Shown piece by piece: positions 23,613 to 35,965 of a stretch of 64,000 nt of DNA. Each line of letters begins with the position of its first letter. Position 1 is the first letter of the stretch. The position numbers and the translations under genes were made by a program. Source of the stretch: Cerrena zonata (Eukaryota; Basidiomycota; Agaricomycetes; Polyporales; Cerrenaceae); contig JASBNA010000046.1 in NCBI GenBank assembly GCA_038087015.1, positions 124,001-188,000 on the forward strand, written 5' to 3'. The notes below the pieces were generated by a model that was given only the letters and a program-made list of their open reading frames with translations, was not told where the DNA came from and searched no databases.

Positions 23613-25271
23613 TCACGAGTCCGAATACACGAGCGGGGGAGATTTTTGCTCTAAATATAAGGAGGTCCCAGAGCTTTACATCTCGTCAATATCCCTCTCA
23701 CGACAATCTCAGATACAAGGGCTTACCTTTCCGGAATACACCTAGAGTAAACTCGACAACGAGCAGGAGGATACCTCCCCCGGGAGCGAGACGGAGAACC
23801 TTGGGGACGAACCCTTTGTAGAGCGCAGCAGGGCCTTCTTCACGGAAGATAGTCACTAGGCTGTGCCAGTGAAAGGGGTCAGTAGAGTCCGATGTGAGAG
23901 AGGTTTGAGTGGGATCATCCTTACCCGGGATACGTCCAGTTGTATTTGGGTACGACGCCGGGGATTTTTGTTGCTCCTTGAATACGTGATTTCACAACAT
24001 CGAATCTGCAAGGTCACGACGTCAGAAATGTGTCATATCCGAGTGTTTTGGTAGAGGGTACGTACGGAGTGTTCACTGCGGTTCCGACAAACCCACCAAC
24101 GCTACCGGCAATCAAGTCATTCAATAATCGCGCCTTGTTGCTCTGAGATGAAAGTGAAAGGAGTAAGCAAAAGGCAAGACGACGACGAAGGAAAAGAAAA
24201 AAACAACGGAATTTACCTCGGGTTTGGGCAACATTTGCCGCACTTTGAATATACAGCCGAAATAACCCGCATTCCACCAGAGGTGACGCCAGAAGGTCGC
24301 CTCCATTCCAGCGTAAAGACCTATAGTACATGTCTCGTTAGCAAACAATACATTTATGTTTATGTCTGCGAGGGGAACACACCAAGAATGCCGTCTTTTC
24401 TGATAATTTGTCTCACGACGTCCATGGGGCCGGCAAACGTACTGGTCTTGTCTTGCAGCCTAAAATTACAATTACGTTGTTAGTCATTTACTGTATGTGA
24501 ACCAATAGGAATGGGCAAGGTGCATACTTGATTTTGACCAATTCAAAGGGGACCACAACGAAACTCTCGGTGGCACCGGCACTACTACCTGTGAGGATAG
24601 CCAGCTTTTGGTCCATCTTGGATTGGCCGGTCAGCTTGAGGAAGAGATTGCCCCAGAAGTCATTCGCCGCACTAAAAACGCGGGGTTCAATATGGTTTAC
24701 ATTCACGTTAGAACGATCCTTGAACTTACAATTTGGTTGCACGCTTGGGTGCTTCGAGCAATAGAGGAGGTACGAGACCTCTGTACAACCTTCCGACTCT
24801 ACAAAAAAAGACAAAAAGACATCAAGACTGAATTGGTCGTGTGACGTCAATTGGGTTTGACATACCCTTCTTCTCGAACGATCGTACGGAAACTGCCCAC
24901 TAGCCCGCTGGATTTCCCGGTCTCCAATTGCATACGCGTCTTGACCTGATGAATTTATATACGGCATCAGTATAGTATTTCGGAGGGGGAAGGGTTCATG
25001 ACGTCTGCCAAGCACAACAACTCACGACATCTGTACCGATTTTGAATGAGCCAAAATGAAGCAGTTATTTCGGGTCGCTATGGGCACTTACCGAGAGGGT
25101 AGAAAGTAAGAATTTCCGAAACACCTGCAATAGCACCAGCAGTAAAGTTGGCGATAAATGGGAGGGCTGCAGAAAATATACAAGCGGCGTCGTCGTTAGC
25201 TTGGCTTTGATAACCTTCGATCTCGGAAGCTCACGTTTTCGTTCCGCCTTTATTGGGACTGCACCGCTCAT
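23613..25271 (-). CDS. ODC1: Mitochondrial 2-oxodicarboxylate carrier (SLC25A21/ODC class)
   Basis: Inner-membrane carrier of the SLC25 family. Its family exchanges 2-oxoadipate and 2-oxoglutarate, linked to lysine metabolism. Minus-strand exons are 25271-25235, 25166-25092, 25030-25026, 24945-24866, 24798-24730, 24671-24528, 24459-24383, 24320-24217, 24142-24066, 24005-23925, 23860-23727 and 23650-23613, giving 306 aa, the usual length. All three carrier signatures are present: PLDVVKTRMQLE, PFELVKIKLQDK and PFDVVKSRIQGA. The first is complete only if a 5-nt exon (25030-25026) is used. GAIAGVSEILTFYPLD and LYKGFVPKVLRLAPGGGILLLV favour the ODC subfamily over other carriers. Twelve exons is many for such a short protein. 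Substrate is assigned by resemblance. Confidence 0.9.
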
Positions 25272-26202
25272 TTTTGAATATATGCTTTTTTTGAGCTCGT
25301 AGAACTTGAAGGTGAATGTAGGTAGAGAGAAAGAAGGATGAAAGGTAAGGTATGACGATGTTTAGACCCGTCTAAGCCCGACCTGGACTCGGAGCTGCGT
25401 TTCCCAAATCGTAGGTCCACTTGATTCTTTTTTGGGCATCGGACGACAAATCCGAGCCTGGGGATTCAGAAGCTCCGAAACGGCATCATTATGATGTATT
25501 TTACGATATTTCCTTAGCATTTTTCGTAATTTGCCCCTCGTGACAATAGGATAACAGCGAGATGTTGTGGTGACTTATGTACACTACAGTATGTTGCGTA
25601 CTGGCTTGCACGCGGAAAAGGTCAAAAGTGAAACGAAGTATTTTCAGCGAGTCATGATTCCAAGTTATTCAAGCAACCTCAGAAATTGAACTGAGAGAGA
25701 ACTCTAGACCCATAGTGGGATTATTTCTTGCGATCACTAAGATCTTAACATGGAAAACCCACCTTTTGGGTATGGTAATGGGAGTGGGGGTTGAACTGCT
25801 AAATATAGATCTATCGTTAATGTTATCATATCAGAGCACTTCGGAGTGAAACCTTTTAGAGTTCTTACTAGATATGCGACGTCAGGGCATCTGCTGGTTA
25901 GCTCTGACATACTTACGGCCGCCACCATTTGTTTTCTCGATGTAACTCAGGCTAGTGATCGGTGACCTGACATCGCTCCTCGAGGAGCGCCTAAATGTCC
26001 AAATAAGGAAAATATCATGTTCATCATTAGTTTTACTGCTGTCACTAATACTCTCTCAACCTACAACATGCTACCACTTGCTTCGAGTTATTATAACCGT
26101 ACCCTCTACGCCTAGAACCTTCTATATAAGACACTGCATATACTGCATAAGACTGACACCAACACTGCTGCTCCCCACCCTAATTTCTCCGGAGTCCGGA
26201 TA
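25272..26202. other. Divergent promoter region between carrier and MCD4
   Basis: The two genes diverge across 931 bp. No coding pattern is seen. TATA-like 'tctatataag' lies near 26120-26130, about 75 bp before the MCD4 start. Confidence 0.45.
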
Positions 26203-29200
26203 ATGACCCTCCCTCCGCCTCGTCCAAAGGAAGGAGGAATCCTACATCTACTGCTATTAGGCCTCGTATTTCACTTGGTTTATATCGGCACTGTATTTGA
26301 CTGCTATTTTACAAGTCCTGTGGTAAATGGTATGCAAAGACATGGTTTGGGCCATGGTCCAGCGAAGAGACTTGTCTTGATCGTCGGTACGTGTCAAGTT
26401 ATCTGTTATGCTCGCACACAATTGATATAAACCCGGGCAGCGGATGGGTTACGTGCTGACTTGGTGCTCTCGAGAAAACCATTCCCCATGATTCCAAACT
26501 CTCCAGATATTGTCGCACCTTACCTTCGGGAAGTAATGGAGAAGAAGGGTGGGTTTGGAGTTTCGCATACTCGTGTGCCTACCGAAAGCCGGCCTGGGCA
26601 TGTTGCTTTGATTGGTAAGACGCACCTAAGCTAAATCTTTAGCGTGTCATAACTCGTCGTCATAGGTGGCATGTATGAGGACGTCTCTGCTGTAACTAAA
26701 GTAATGAATATATTTCCTTTATTGTGGCGGATCATAGTCTTCACTAAGTCGGCTTTGTTAGGGATGGAAAACGAACCCAGTCAGTACATTCTACATATCC
26801 CAGTGGCTTAACTCAACAAAGGGCCTAAGGTTGACTTTGACTCGGTCTTTAATCGTTCAAGTCATACATACTCATTCGGCTCCCCCGACATTTTGCCCAT
26901 GTTTGCGCAAGGTGCTACAGATGGCAAGGTAGACATGTGGTCTTACCATGAAGACGAAGAAGATTTCACAAGAGGTAGCGTAGTGTCTTATGGGTCACGG
27001 GTGTCGATTACAGGGTGCTAACTCCTTTTCAGATGCAACAGCTTTAGATACCTGGGTTTTGGATCAGCTACAGACTCTTTTTCGCAACGCTTCTACTGAC
27101 GTGACATTAAATAAGCAAATCCGAAACGATAAAACCGTTTTCTTCCTCCATTTGCTAGGGTTAGACACGACAGGCCACTCCTATAGACCTTTTTCCAAGG
27201 TACGTTCCGCTCGACCTCAACAGAAATTATTTGCCCATAAGCATTGCAGGAATACATGAACAATATTCAGGTCGTTGACGACATTGTTCGTCAAACTGAA
27301 TCTTTGTTTTCGTCCTTTTACAATGATTCGGAAACAGCGTTCGTCTTTACCGCAGACCACGGTATGTCCAAGATAGGGAACCACGGTGATGGAGGTACGT
27401 CCACCCTTCTATTGATCTTGTCAAATTGTCCCTAATCCAATCTTTTCCGAAACTCAAGACCCAGATAGTACTCGTACTCCTTTAATTGTATGGGGTAAAG
27501 GTGTCAGAGGCCCTACACCGGATACAATCCCGTCTTCTCATGATGACTATTCTATACCTTGGGATCTCATGCATCTCCTCAGGAGAGATGTCGAACAGGC
27601 AGACGTTGCAGCGTTAATGGCCGCCCTGGTTGGTGTTGATTGGCCTGTCAATTCAGTGGGTGTATTGCCCGATGTGGATCATCGTCGACCTGGCTATCTT
27701 GTCGATGCAGACGGGGGAAAGACGAAGGCCGAGTTAGCCCTAGTTAATGCCAAAGTGCGTATTCGTTCACCGACTCATGGGAAGATGTCACGACTAATCT
27801 ATGTAGGTCGTCTTGGAGCATTATCGTGTCAAACATGGTGAGTCCACTAGGATATACATCTTCAGCGACTGCTAATGCATATACAGAGAACAAGAAGCAA
27901 CATGCGCTCTTTTACAAGCCGTATTCTTACTTTGCTCGAGAACCTGACAGTGTTCCAGGTCAGAGCGACACCGCACAGATCGAGGACCTTATATCTCAAA
28001 GGCAGTATGACGATGCTCGAGAAGCGGCCTCTCGTCTCATCAAAAACAGTCTCGAAGGACTTCGTTATCTCGAAACGTTAGTTGACCATCACACGTAGCT
28101 GCACTCCAACGTATGGCTAACTGGATGTACTAGCTATGACCGAACACTGATTGGTGCCATTGTGGTAGCAGCATATCTAGGCTGGATAGTATATGGAGCA
28201 TCAGCCATCCTGATACCCTCTACGAACGCTGTCGCAGCGAAAAGAGGCAATATTGTTGATATTCTCGCCGTATCCTTACTCGTCATCTTTTGGACTCTGT
28301 TCGCGGTCCAAAAAGCAAAGTTCACGCTTTATCTCTACGTTGTCTTCCCCATCTATTTCTGGCGACAGGCGTTGAATCGTTCCATTGGTCAGCTTTCAAC
28401 ATTGTTCTCAGGAATTAGCTATGTGGACTTGATTGTGAAAGGTATCGTGGTGATTACCACGCTGGAGGGCATGGTGGTTCGTTCTGATAAACCAGTCCTG
28501 ATTCTGCATTATTCATAACATTTATTTGTATAGCTCGCCTACACACATCGCTCTATATGGAGCGTTGGCTTCGTTGTTATGGGTCTTGTCTGGCCATCCG
28601 TATTCTGGCCTAAAGAGGTCCGATCACAACATTTACAGTTGCTCGGAGCGTGGTCACTGACCTGTCTCGGTACTGCGATCTTTCCTCTATTGGATGTGAA
28701 CAAGCAAGAAAGTGTGCCGACGTTGTATGTATATCAGCATTCTCTAGCCGCCGCGATAAATACTGACTTGCCACTCTAGGCTAGCTGGAGGCGTATGCAT
28801 GTTGGTAGGAGGACTTGGAGGCGCAAAGATTGTTATTTTACAACTCGAACAGTCGCAACGCTCTATGTTCCGGAAGATTATCATATTGCAGGTACGTTGA
28901 TTAGTCGGTTTGATTATGCAAAGAAACTAGGAGTGATTGTATGCGACTAGATCGGATTGCTATTAGCTAGTATGATTGTCACCGTTAGCTCTGTCTCGAA
29001 CCTATCGCAAAAACGTGGTCTTCCTATCCTTAACCAAATAGCTGGGTGGATATTGCTTGGTATGAACGCAACTCCTCTTCTCTTCTCTGCGTTTCTGATT
29101 CGCTGACTTCCGCTATTACAGTCATTGCTTCAGCCCTCCCCTTCGTCCTCCGTCTCTCCAAGCCGACCCCAGAATCCCGAATCCTTACATTCTTCCTGGG

Positions 29201-30130
29201 TTTCTCTGTCTGTTTTGTCATTCTCTCCATCAGCAGTGAAGGTCTTTTCTATTTCAGTTACTCCTTCACACTCTTTATCTGGACGGAAGTGGAAACTGTA
29301 CTCCGAGCTCAGAAGCATCGAATACAGCTAAAGCAAGATGACAACAAGGCAGAAACCGGATTAGCAGCGACAATGGAAGAATATCGACCGCAGATGGATG
29401 ATTTAAGAATCGCGGTATTTTTCCTGTTCTTTGTGCAGGTCGGATTCTTTGGGACAGGAAAGTAAGTGTATCTCGTGTCGCCTATCTCCATAAACTCATT
29501 CAAATTTCTCATAGCGTTGCCTCCATATCGTGCGTAATGCTCGAACCGACTAAAATGAGTTACGACTTATCTTTTGTTGTCTAATTTCAAAGTTCGTTTT
29601 ACCTCGAGCCAGTGTATCGACTAGTTCCCATCTTCAGCCCGTTCCTTATGGCTGCGCTACTCGTATGCACCTCTCCGCTATTCTCATTAATGATTTGCTG
29701 ATGTTAGTAAAATATAGATATTCAAAATTGTAGCCCCGTACATCATCTTATCGTCGGTGTTCGCACTCTTGAACGCTCGTCTGCATTTGCCGCCTTTCAG
29801 TCTCTTCCTCGTTGCACTCACCCTCACAGATGGTAAGTGTCATCTCTCTCTCTTCCCTTGCAATTAAACGTTCTCATAACCCCTCTGCAGTGATGACCAT
29901 GACGTTCTTCTTCAAAGTCACTGACACAGGTATTGTTATTCTTGTAAGCTTACCTTGAAATGAGTTGCTTACCTCACTTCTTAGGTTCTTGGTTAGAGAT
30001 CGGCCAAACCATTAGTTTCTTCTGTGTTTCTTCCCTGCTACTCGTCTGGTCGGCAGGAATATGTGCCATTGGTGAAGTGCTCATGTCAAACACTACAATG
30101 CACCGGTTGAGCAAGGTGAAGCAAAGCTGA
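26203..30130 (+). CDS. MCD4: GPI ethanolamine phosphate transferase 1 (MCD4/PIG-N)
   Basis: ER membrane enzyme that adds phosphoethanolamine to the first mannose of GPI anchors. Twenty exons: 26203-26386, 26441-26614, 26666-26700, 26762-26779, 26830-26974, 27033-27199, 27250-27394, 27459-27754, 27807-27837, 27887-28076, 28134-28476, 28534-28724, 28780-28891, 28951-29059, 29122-29461, 29515-29529, 29593-29662, 29718-29832, 29891-29929 and 29985-30130, giving 954 aa (yeast Mcd4 is about 919). An N-terminal TM anchor is followed by the alkaline-phosphatase-like lumenal domain: [32 protein letters not shown] and [14 protein letters not shown] carry the metal-binding residues. The C-terminal half is a run of TM helices. 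Two very short exons (18 and 15 nt) are needed to keep frame. Confidence 0.95.
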
Positions 30131-30343
30131 TATAGACTTTCTACGCTTCCTTGACAATGCCAATACATATACTTGGAAGTTTAATATTCTATTGTGCAAT
30201 TAATAAATTTATGACAAACAAAACTTGAGTACGGAGAGAACGAATGCGGGTATAAGCAACATCGAAAAAAGGTGAAGAAACAAAAGTCAGGACCCCTCTT
30301 GGGCGTCATACTCAACGCTAAGGTGCCTCTGTAACTCGTTCTC

Positions 30344-31613
30344 ATGCCTCACGCTCCTTCAGACACAACCACCTTGACTATACTTAGCGAAGAACTTGCT
30401 CGAGTGATTCTTGATGATGTTAACAACCCCGACATTTCTACAAATCACCTTGTCTGCAAAGCAACGTCATTCATCGACTGCACTCTTTCTCGTACGCATA
30501 CAATTGAGGGATTGAGTATTGAAACAGCCCCGATCCTACAGTCGGTACTCAATCATGCCCCTTGCGAACATGGTCGGCGATACATTGCTTGTGCGATTAT
30601 TTGGTGCGGTCCTAATGAACAGAAACTAGTCGAGCTCGCCAATGATTTGGTGAAGTTCTTGTTGTTGCCATGTATGTTCTCTCTGTGTTCTCTTACGGAA
30701 CGGGAAAACTCATATAAACAGTCTTTCGTGCTTCTAAGAATATATCACCTCCGACTTCGAAAACCTCCTCCCCCGCACTTCTTACTACACAGCAGGTTTT
30801 GGACACCATCGAACACAACACGCCGGCTTCGTTTCGACCATTGGTTAATAGGAACTCACTGAAATACTCCATCTACGTTAGTTCTAATTGATATACGCAG
30901 CTTGAGACAAGGCAAAACGAAGAGTGCGCCATCATCAGGAAGTTGCCCAACTCCAGCCTTGGTACTCGAAGTGCTCATATTACCAAACCAAGCTTTGCTA
31001 AAGAAGACGACTCAGACGATACTAACTTGTAAGTTTGAAACGGCTGTTAGTGGTTGTCTAATGACGTCGTACAGCGCCATTCACCGTCCTTTTCAGGCCA
31101 CCTGGAATATCATTCATCATTATGCCAATATCTCTCTCGATGTCTTACAAGACAGGATAGATAGTCCAGAGAATGGAATCCTCATGAGCATCGATATGCA
31201 TAGAGCTTTCGAGAAATTTGAATGGTGTCTCATACCAACCGTATGTATTGTCGCATATTAGCAAAGCAAAAAGCTGATCCTCCGTCCACTTTCAGGGTCA
31301 ACCGAGTGAATACACCGTAAAATGGCTCACCGAACTACCTTTAGCCATCTTCGTGCTTCTTGGACGCCCCGTCGTGACATTCGCAGATGATTCTTCCAAC
31401 TCTATCCCTCTTCCCAAGCCTGAATATCTCGCCCTACATGCAGCAATCGCACACATCTTACATGAGACCCGGTTGGGTGAATACTTTGAGACCATTGCAG
31501 CCTACTTCTTTCCTAACTCTTCTACTATCCCTTGGAAGAAGTTTAATGATACGGACTTCTTGCTCAGAGCGGCATTAATGAATCATAATCCTCATATTCA
31601 TAATAATGTGTAA
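30344..31613 (+). CDS. HNH-endonuclease-like protein (PF13391 type), intact copy
   Basis: Member of the HNH family that is widespread and expanded in Agaricomycetes; its cellular role is unknown. Exons are 30344-30671, 30722-30843, 30901-31028, 31075-31240 and 31296-31613, giving 353 aa in phase throughout. An N-terminal helical module (DDVNNPDIS...LQSVLNHAPCEHGRRY) precedes the HNH part. Likely catalytic residues are His176 in RSAHITKPSF, Asn226 in DSPENGILM and His235 in DMHRAFEKFEW. The C-terminal segment (GQPSEYTVKWL, EYLALHAAIAHILHETRL, IPWKKFNDTDF) is shared with the copy at 21.7 kb. Related copies lie at 21.7 kb and as a relic at 14.7-15.2 kb. Nuclease activity is inferred from the family. 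Confidence 0.8.
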
Positions 31614-32538
31614 CATACAATTATAATAATTCTAGAATAGTTCGACCATGGACATGAACTTGAACTTTGAAGCAACGTTAGACCTCACCATTAGAGGTAC
31701 ACCCAAAAATACACGAACAATCACAGGTGGGTCAAAGACGAATTATGCCGTCTCACCGCCCTTGTCTCCATCAACAAGTTCCAATATCGTCGATACTTAG
31801 GCCTGGTAGTCTCCTCGACCTCGAGATAGTCGTGTTCCTTGCATATAGACATGCTAAGAACAAAGATCACGTCCTTGAGTCCCTATCAACAACTAGAAGT
31901 CAGAAGTCAACGTCAGTAATCATTAATCAAAGTCGTCCGGCGGTCCCGGAGCTGAGGTCAGATTCTTATGACATTCGCGCCCGTCGTGCGATTCCCAGCG
32001 TCGAGAGATGCCCACATAAATATGGGCAGAAATAGACATGGCATATCAACGACTCCTACCAATACTCCATATTTGAACGCTCACTAAGGGACTCGGGAAC
32101 CCAGTACATTCGGGCGGGAGTTCGTTATCCTGTGATCGTCATTGGGGTGGGTCATGATAGCATTAAATGGAATATGGAACATCGGTTCGGAAGATACAAG
32201 CAATGGTTGCAGAGATTGTGGGGGAAAGAGTTCGAAAATATTGGACAATTGGAGAGCAAGTTCTCCACCTATAATATACAGAAAAAAGAAAAAAAGGGGT
32301 AATTAGAGACCGTCCGTGCGTAGCAGCGTGAGCGCTGAATAGGAATAGAACCACAGAAGAGTAGGGGGTCAATGTAGAGATGAGATGAGGGGGAAGGAAG
32401 GGTAGACGTCGTGAATTGAGCATTCTGGAAACAGGACTGTGAGCAAGTGGAGAAGACTTACCTCGGTATCGGGTATGTACCATAAACCATACGACCAAAA
32501 TACTCCGTCCAATCTCGCAATTCACTACATCCCACCCG
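31614..32538. other. Intergenic, nothing recognised
   Basis: About 920 bp between the ends of convergent genes. The open frames (32163-32525 minus and others) show no domain-like pattern. Confidence 0.45.
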
Positions 32539-33221
32539 TTACACTACTCCATCTATCGCTGACGCCGCAATGACCGGTTCACTTGGCTGTGCGAAAGCCA
32601 CGACCGCAGGATTACCTCCTTCAGTGCCAGGATTCTGTGACGCCGTGGTTGTCGCCGAACTTGTCGGCGAAGTGGTCGTCGTCCCTGTGGTCGCTGCCGA
32701 CGCCTGACCAGACTGAGGTCCACTCGCACCCGTATCAGCACCACTCTCTCCCGAACTTGTCGAGCCTCCATTCGGGTTGGATTGTGCGCTATTGTCTCCG
32801 TTGTTCTTGTGTTTGTTAGACAGTGTGCCACCGACAGCTCCTCCGATGACAGCTGCTACCACGACGATGGCAAGTAGCGTGAAAATGATGATCCATTTTC
32901 GTGTTTTGTACCATGGTCTTTGGGTATGTGAGGAATAGAGCACGGCCGAGGGGGATTCTTTGGGGTATTGGGCCTCTGCGTGGTCGATATTGGATGCGTG
33001 GGCGGGCGGTGTTGGTGATGAGCTACCTGATTTCGGTACTTCTCGCGAGTTATCTAGTAGATCGACATTGTAACCTTCCTATTGTGCAAAGAAAACGATT
33101 ACGAGTGCAATGTCCCGATCAAGACCAGGTTAAAGTTGGGAACAAGTCAGAGACGCACCTGCTTCGCCGCACGAGTGGCGACCGGCGCACTCGCCAGAAG
33201 ACGTTCGTCGTAGGCGGACAT
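32539..33221 (-). CDS. Single-pass membrane protein with Ser/Thr/Gly-rich C-terminal domain
   Basis: Minus-strand exons 33221-33159 and 33078-32539 give 200 aa. It opens MSAYDERLLASAPVATRAAKQ, then EGYNVDLLDN, a polar Pro/Ser linker, WYKTRKW and one strongly hydrophobic segment (IIIFTLLAIVVVAAVIGGAVGG). A low-complexity Asn/Gly/Ser/Thr-rich region follows and ends IDGVV. The order suggests a type II topology: short cytosolic N-terminus, one helix, and a glycosylatable outer region. The ATG at 33219-33221 was chosen because sequence from here looks conserved in kind; a longer open frame upstream (to 33353) may be leader. Function unknown. Confidence 0.7.
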
Positions 33222-34472
33222 GGTGTTGGTGGTGGTGGACGAAGGAGGGAAGGGCGGGTGAGAAGACAAGGGGAAGCGGCGCTCTGGTGCAATATCGCTG
33301 TGCACTGCCTGTGCCAACAACGGCTTGAATTCGTCCTGGCAGATGGCGAACAAACATCGTCAAACACGCCCTTTTCAACTCCCAAGCACAACGTTTCCCG
33401 TCCCGTAATAACCACGAATGGTTTGTCAGATGTGCCACATTTGACGGTCTGACCTCGGCTAAGACCTCAAGGCACTGCAATAATGCCTTTTCGGGAGGAG
33501 GAAAACAAGAAATATCGGGTCTAATTTGGCTACTTACGAGCTGGTACGAGCTGTCACTCCGAAAGTGCCTGAGGTTATCGGATGAAGTTGAAGGTGAGGA
33601 TGAATGACTGTGCAAGTGCGTGTTCAAATTGTAGGAACTGCTTGCGCCACCAAATTGAGTTGCCTTATATGGATTTGTCGGGACGCAAGGATCGTACGGG
33701 TCGTATGGATGCGAATACATAGGCAAGAAAGAAAAAGAAGAAAGGAAAGGTACTACTCGAGCTTTGCTGCACGATTTTGTTCTCAGGTTTGCAATGCGAT
33801 GTCAGATGGTGGGGAGGCACTGTTGTTAGATGCCCGTACAAAGCCATGCATCGATCCGAAACGTCGTTACAACGGAGAATAAGCGTGGCGGGTTTCAGGG
33901 CAAGGTTTGTTCATATGTCATACATGCAAACTTTCGTACTCTTGATGGGCATATCACAGCCAGCGTGAACGAAAGATACGAATCTGAACTGTGTTCTAAG
34001 CTGACCACTACAATGTATGTAGCACTATTCAAATTCAGACCATGCTACGATAGGACTCTCGAAATATCTCGATGTTAAAACCGACGGGAAGCTTGAGCTT
34101 GGAGATCCTCAATTTCAAAACACGATCCTAGCTATCGAAGGACAGTCCCAAAGTCTAAGTTGATGACGTGCTTATGTCCGTGAGGTGGTTCCGACTCGGT
34201 TCGAGCGATAACATACCGCCTGTCGATCGGAGCGTCTATTCTTGAGCGCGAAATAGAGCAGTAAACCAAGAAGTCATGTATTGCAGAGAACCACATCAAG
34301 GGTCTTGCAAAAGTAGTATGATACAAAACACATTCCAAATCCAGAATACAAGTAGTAGAGGCTAAAGTACACAAATCCTTCAGTCCGTGACGGAGATGAT
34401 CACGAAAAAAAACACAAAGCAAAGCAAGCGAAAGCACACCACCTTCCAGTTCCCGCAAAGAGATAGAACCAT
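33222..34472. other. Intergenic with unassigned minus-strand open frame
   Basis: An ATG-led minus-strand frame begins at 33726 (MPMYSHPYDPYDPC...) and is rich in Ser, His and Tyr. It runs into the upstream region of the membrane protein gene. It may be an alternative 5' exon of that gene, but no join preserves a convincing protein. The rest (33.75-34.47 kb) shows nothing. Confidence 0.35.
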
Positions 34473-35965
34473 CTAACTCATCGCCTCAATCCATTCCCTC
34501 AACTCTGCCACCAGCATTCTTGCCGCCACCTCAAGCTTCTCATCTCTCGCCCTGTCTACTTCCACAATCGTCTTCTTCCGCTCTCGTGTCGTCAAAATCA
34601 ACCCTACTTTCCTAGTTGAGAACGACGCCGAGAGGGATGAGAATGGGATCGATCGTGTCGGTCGGGTTTGTCTTCGTGAACTGGGTCCGGCAGATGAGGA
34701 GGCATAAGTGCTAGTCCCATTGACACGTCCAGGACCAAGTGCGCTCTTCCCACCCGAGCTGCCACTAGCACTCTTCCCTTTCGGATACATCACCTTCACC
34801 GCAGTTCCACCAGGATTAGGGACACTAATTACCCCCTCCTTCACTCCTATCACTCTAACCAGATCCTCTAGCCTACTTCGCGGCTGCATCAACTCGAACA
34901 AGTCTCTAAAGCTATCTTCACTTCCCAGATGGAGTTCACTATCATCTAGCCAGACGTCTTCACGCACTTTGAGGGCGATGAAGAGATCGAGGACTCGCGT
35001 TTCGCGTTGGAGAGAGAGGACGGGGGATGTGGAGTCCGATGTAGAGAGGGAGGATGTGAATGAGGGTGGTGGGAAGGATGGGGATGAGGAGGTTGGTGTG
35101 GGCGAGGTTGGTGTTGTTAGTGGGAAGGGGTCGGAGGAGTAGGGTGGTCGGATTTGGGCGGTGTAGGCAGGGATGTAGGTTGAGCGGAGGACGTGCATGC
35201 ATGCTGCGAATGGGTATCATCAGTAAGGGTTATTCATGACAATTCAAATCAAATGGTGCAATGATAACAACTCGAGAAGAACAGATGCGCAGGGTATATG
35301 GGTAGGGAATAATCGAGATGTTAGGGATAGTACGTCTCTAGCATACCGATCATATCCTTGTAGTAGAATTGTTCTCGGTGACGAACTGTATGACATCATC
35401 GTTGATGTCTGATCGTATGAGTACGAATACTGGGTAAGTGCATTCAGACAAAAATAATTGTTTGTGGGATTATTGGAGACCTAGAGTGGACGAGCTGCAA
35501 TCGAGGTAAGTCCGTGCGTAGTGCCAAGACTAATACAACTCCCAAAGCGCCTTGACTGTTGCAGCACACGGAAGAAGCTGCTCGAAGCAAACGCAGAGTT
35601 TGTGGGCTCTGTAGACGTCGCTTAGCAAGGTGAAATGAAGCACAACTTTACTGCTGGGAGCGTAATGATTTGGAATGACAGGATCAAAGTCGAGCGCAAG
35701 AATTGTCGCAGTACTCACCGACATAGATCGTTCTGCATACCGCTCGTAGACTCGTATTCAACCAATAAAGTATCTGTCTCTGCTTCTCGATCGTCCCCTT
35801 TCCGCCAAAGGTTGCATACACAATTTGCAACAAGATATTCGGTGGGAGTGTCGCTAGCGTAGGCACGATCCTCGATTGATAGGGAAATGGAGGAGGACTG
35901 ACGGGTTCCGCAGGGGCATATGGAGGAGGGGGAGGTAAGGCCATCTTTTCGTCGAGGATGATCAT
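34473..35965 (-). CDS. Conserved-looking hypothetical protein, F-box-like N-terminus
   Basis: Minus-strand exons 35965-35719 and 35203-34473 join in phase to 325 aa across an unusually long intron of 515 nt. The N-terminus is Pro-rich (MALPPPPPYAPAEP), then LATLPPNILLQIVYATF, which looks like the start of an F-box-type helix pair. Further on come LRAVCRTIYVACMHVLRSTYIPAYTAQIRPPY, an acidic helix (LDLFIALKVREDVWLDDSELHLG) and a basic, helical C-terminus (VDRARDEKLEVAARMLVAELREWIEAMS). The join YVACMHVLR reads smoothly, which supports it. F-box assignment is a guess from the LPPNIL pattern; function unknown. A second ATG in frame lies at 35944. Confidence 0.6.

Noticed and set aside
33130..33726. 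198-codon minus-strand frame starting MPMYSHPYDPYDPC
   Set aside because: It reads through the likely first exon and intron of the 200-aa membrane protein gene in another frame. No smooth join to a real product was found.
34132..34458. 108-codon minus-strand frame downstream of the F-box-like gene
   Set aside because: Composition is irregular, with no domain-like pattern or start context. Likely 3' flank.
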